From Spirodela intermedia (lineage: Eukaryota; Streptophyta; Magnoliopsida; Alismatales; Araceae): 64,000 nucleotides of DNA. The notes below the pieces were generated by a model. The model was not told where the DNA came from. It did no database searches and saw nothing but the letters and a program-made list of their open reading frames with translations. The stretch lies in NCBI GenBank assembly GCA_902729315.2, contig LR746267.1, positions 9,790,424 through 9,854,423 of the forward strand, given 5' to 3'. The position numbers and the translations under genes are program-made. This document shows positions 61,603 to 64,000 of this stretch, piece after piece (the stretch's first letter is position 1; each line of letters begins with the position of its first letter).

Positions 61603-62198
61603 GGCGGGGTGGTCACTCCCCCCTCCTGCGCCTCTCTCTCTCTCTGTCTCTCTAAAAAAAATCAAACACAACCCACTAAAAACCTCGCTTCCCGTCCTCT
61701 CTAGAGAGAGAAATAAAAAAAATTAACGTTTGCATTATAAAATTTAGAAAACTAGATAATACATTAAATAAAAAGTGGCACGTGGCATGTGGTCCGATCG
61801 TACCTCAGTCTCACGTGGCATGGCAGTTGCGACTTTGACCTGTGGCTACTAACACCTCAGAACCGAACTGATGTTTATTAAAAGATATTTAATTAATTCT
61901 AAATTACTGCTGACCGTATAAGCCGCAGGAAACTCTATATTTACACTATTTTGTTAACGTTGATTATTACTATTTATTCTTATTTATTTATATTTACAGA
62001 AAAACCCCCCGGTGACGAAATGATCTGAACGACGTGGACGAAATAGAGAGAGAGAGAGAGACGCTCCTTCGAGCTCGCTCTTTTTATCTGCGCTGCCTTT
62101 TTAGGGAGTTAAATAAAAACAAGTAAACGAGGAATAACTAAAAAAAATGACTATAAATACGGCACCAAGTGGGGGTCGGAGAGAGAGGTATCCCCGCG
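61603..62198. promoter_or_regulatory. Divergent promoter region RECQ2 / JMJ25-like
   Basis: Only 596 bp separate the two ATGs. Two G-box/ABRE cores CACGTGGC (61779-61786 and 61812-61819, starts 33 bp apart) and a W-box-like TTGACC (61835-61840) sit in the RECQ2-proximal half. The JMJ-proximal half holds an AG run (about 62045-62061) and a TATA box. Shared control is inference from spacing. Confidence 0.55.
62152..62159 (+). promoter_or_regulatory. TATA box of JMJ25-like gene
   Basis: TATAAATA lies 40-47 bp upstream of the first ATG (62199). Transcription starting about 30 bp downstream would leave a leader of only about 15 nt. Initiation may therefore favour the in-frame ATG at 62277, which has a strong context (GGCCATGGC). 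Confidence 0.55.
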
Positions 62199-64000
62199 AT
62201 GCCGTCGACGACCGTGAAGATGCCTTCGCGGGTGCCGCCGCTTGGAGGGGCGGTCCTGCTCAGCGCAGCGGCGGCCATGGCGGAGGTCAGCACCGCCGGC
62301 CGTGGGGCGCCGCCGGGAGCCTCCGCCGAGTCCTGTTCGCGCTACGACGACGACGGCGGCGACGGCGATGGGGACGAGTCGGAGACAGCCCGATCGGAGG
62401 ATTGCAGCGGAGGGGAGGGGAGGAAGAGGAAGAGGCGGAGGAAGGAGGTGAAGGGGAAGAAGGTTGCGTGATCATTGGGATCAGAGCTTGATCGGGGTTT
62501 TTCTTCCTTGTCTCCTTCCTTACTGGAGTCCAATGTTGATGGAGACGTCGGCGCTGACCTTGTTGTTCGTTCGTGTTTGCGATCTCGTCAGGTTTCCGCG
62601 ACCTCGTGCCATCAGTGCCGGCAAAGCCATAGGGACCGGAGAGTGGTGCACTGCGGCAAGTGCAAGAGACGACGTTATTGCGTCGAATGCATACGTCAGT
62701 GGTACTATAAGACGTGCCCTTTCTTTTATCGCTTTTTTTTTTCCCCTGCGTTCTTTTTATTTTTGTGTCTGTGTGTTCTAATTGTTCGATGCATTGCGTA
62801 TAATGAGGTTCTCCGGAGATAATCCTTTCGTTGTTTCCTGTCCTCGGGCAGTCTTTTTCTTGGGTGCTATTTCTTTCCAAACTAAGACTCTACTTCGGGA
62901 TCTTGTTATTCAGTTTGTTCTTGTGTCTCAATTTCAGGTATCCCCGCCAGTCTGAGGCCGTGATCGCTGAGGCTTGCCCATTCTGCCGTGGGAACTGTAA
63001 CTGCACCAGTTGTCTGAGGAACAGCAGACAGATAAAGGTCAGAAATTTCTACTTGTCTCACGATGCTTTGACACAAATGTAGACGCTTTCTTTATCTGGC
63101 TGCGGCTGGCTACGTCTTGACTGTTTTCCCTCGTTGCTTTCTCGCATAACATTCAGAAAACGACATAGTTCGTTTTGTAAGGATGGAGATTGCGTGACTG
63201 ACTATCCTCTAAGGAAGCCTTAATTCACTCTATGTGCAGAATCGATGGGATGATATTAACCGTACACTGAAGATCAAGTATAATCGCTATCTCTTGCATT
63301 GTCTGTTGCCGATCTTGAGAAAACTTTGTGAGGAGCAGGCAGCAGAGAAGATGGTCGAGGCTAGGATTCGAGGTACATGTTATTCCAAGTGCAGTAGAGG
63401 CTTCTTCATCTTGATTCATCTGCCTGCCAAGATATGTAACTTGTTGGCTTTTACGATCGTTTGATGTTCAGGACCATCCGCATTCAGTCTGAAAATGAAG
63501 GCCAGCAGTTCTGTTGGTGAACGTGTTTTCTGGTTTGACCTCTTTCATTCCTCCTCTGTTAATTTCACATTATGGTACACATTTCTAGTAATCTAAAAGT
63601 TAGATATTTGGCTTTAATTATTTAAACACTCGTCTCTATGCAGTAACAACTGCAGAACTTCGATTGCTGATCTGCATAGGAGCTGCCCTATGTGCTCATA
63701 CGAACTCTGTTTAAGCTGCTGCCGTGAGATTCGGGAAGGTAACTTGCGAGGAAACTGCAGAATTGCTACCTTGAATTACCCCAATAGAGGTGTTTCATAC
63801 ATGCACGGAGAAGAAGACGCTGTACCAAAGGCTATTCAAGGCGATGGAGCTGTGAGACTGAATACTAGGGTGGATGTAGGAGACCAGCTTCAGAAGCATC
63901 CAGTTTGGAAAGCTTATGATAATGGGGGTATTCCCTGCCCTCCTGAAGAACTCGGTGGCTGTGGCAGATGCCTTCTGGAGCTTAAGCATCTGTGTCCAGA
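62199..64000 (+). CDS. JmjC histone demethylase, JMJ25/KDM3-like, N-terminal part (truncated by window edge)
   Basis: Plant relatives (IBM1/JMJ25 group) remove H3K9 methylation in the nucleus. Exons 62199-62462, 62592-62701, 62938-63037, 63240-63372, 63472-63532 and 63644 to beyond 64000 splice in phase. The protein starts with a variable region ending in a basic run (RKRKRRRKEVKGKK), likely nuclear-localising. A cysteine-rich block follows (SCHQCRQSHRDR, VHCGKCKRRRYCVECI, EACPFCRGNCNCTSCL), the zf-4CXXC_R1/RING-like module that precedes JmjC in this group. Further zinc-binding pairs follow (CNNCRTS, SCPMCSYELCLSCC, the RREI-like segment). The catalytic JmjC domain would lie off the right edge, so family assignment rests on the zinc modules. 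The start could be ATG 62199, 62220 or 62277. It is divergent from RECQ2. Confidence 0.88.

Overview
This is a nuclear chromosome window from a flowering plant. The evidence is intron-split genes with GT-AG borders, plant-specific families (wall-associated kinase, CCD4, organellar PolI, a DUF1995 chloroplast protein), degraded Copia and Gypsy retroelements, and many (CT)n/(AG)n microsatellites. Several genes have very GC-rich coding sequence beside AT-rich spacers. That would suit a monocot or magnoliid-like genome, but lineage cannot be fixed from sequence alone.

Layout. 1-508 (-): N-terminal part of a wall-associated-kinase-type receptor, cut by the window edge. 0.6-3.3 kb: tandem repeats and a decayed Copia reverse transcriptase between two direct repeats. 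3375-5180 (-): intronless CCD4-type carotenoid cleavage dioxygenase. 5.3-14.5 kb: gene-free and repeat-rich. It holds two diverged copies of a ~1.45 kb repeat (5.3-6.7 and 8.3-9.8 kb), a decayed Copia gag, a purine-only tract, and a decayed Gypsy pol with primer-binding site and LTR. 14899-26266 (-): organellar DNA polymerase I, 12 exons reconstructed to 1079 aa. 26985-31345 (-): FGAM synthase of purine synthesis, about 1419 aa. 33069-37222 (+): five-exon membrane protein, 317 aa, function unknown. 40142-42790 (-): nine-exon DUF1995 (LPA3-like) chloroplast protein, 316 aa, with almost no long open frame. 43229-44683 and 48414-49623 (+): tandem 3-ketodihydrosphinganine reductase (TSC10) paralogs. 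50459-61602 (-): RecQ helicase of the plant RECQ2 type, 20 exons, 709 aa. 62199-64000 (+): start of a JMJ25-like JmjC histone demethylase, cut by the right edge.

The genes form no operon-like pathway. Three divergent pairs share upstream regions: FGAM synthase/membrane protein, DUF1995/TSC10-1 (438 bp between ATGs), and RECQ2/JMJ25-like (596 bp). Two genes concern DNA maintenance (organellar PolI, RECQ2), two act in plastids (CCD4, DUF1995), and two make sphingoid bases in the ER.

No clearly new system was found. The most unusual structure is the ~1.45 kb repeat pair. Each copy carries an snRNA-type upstream element plus TATA at the same spacing. One copy starts about 18 bp upstream of the CCD4 TATA box; the other looks eroded by C-to-T and G-to-A change. 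A small solo LTR with a perfect 5-bp target duplication lies in a PolI intron. All gene models were spliced by eye from reading frame, splice sites and remembered family conservation; none was tested by search or transcript data.
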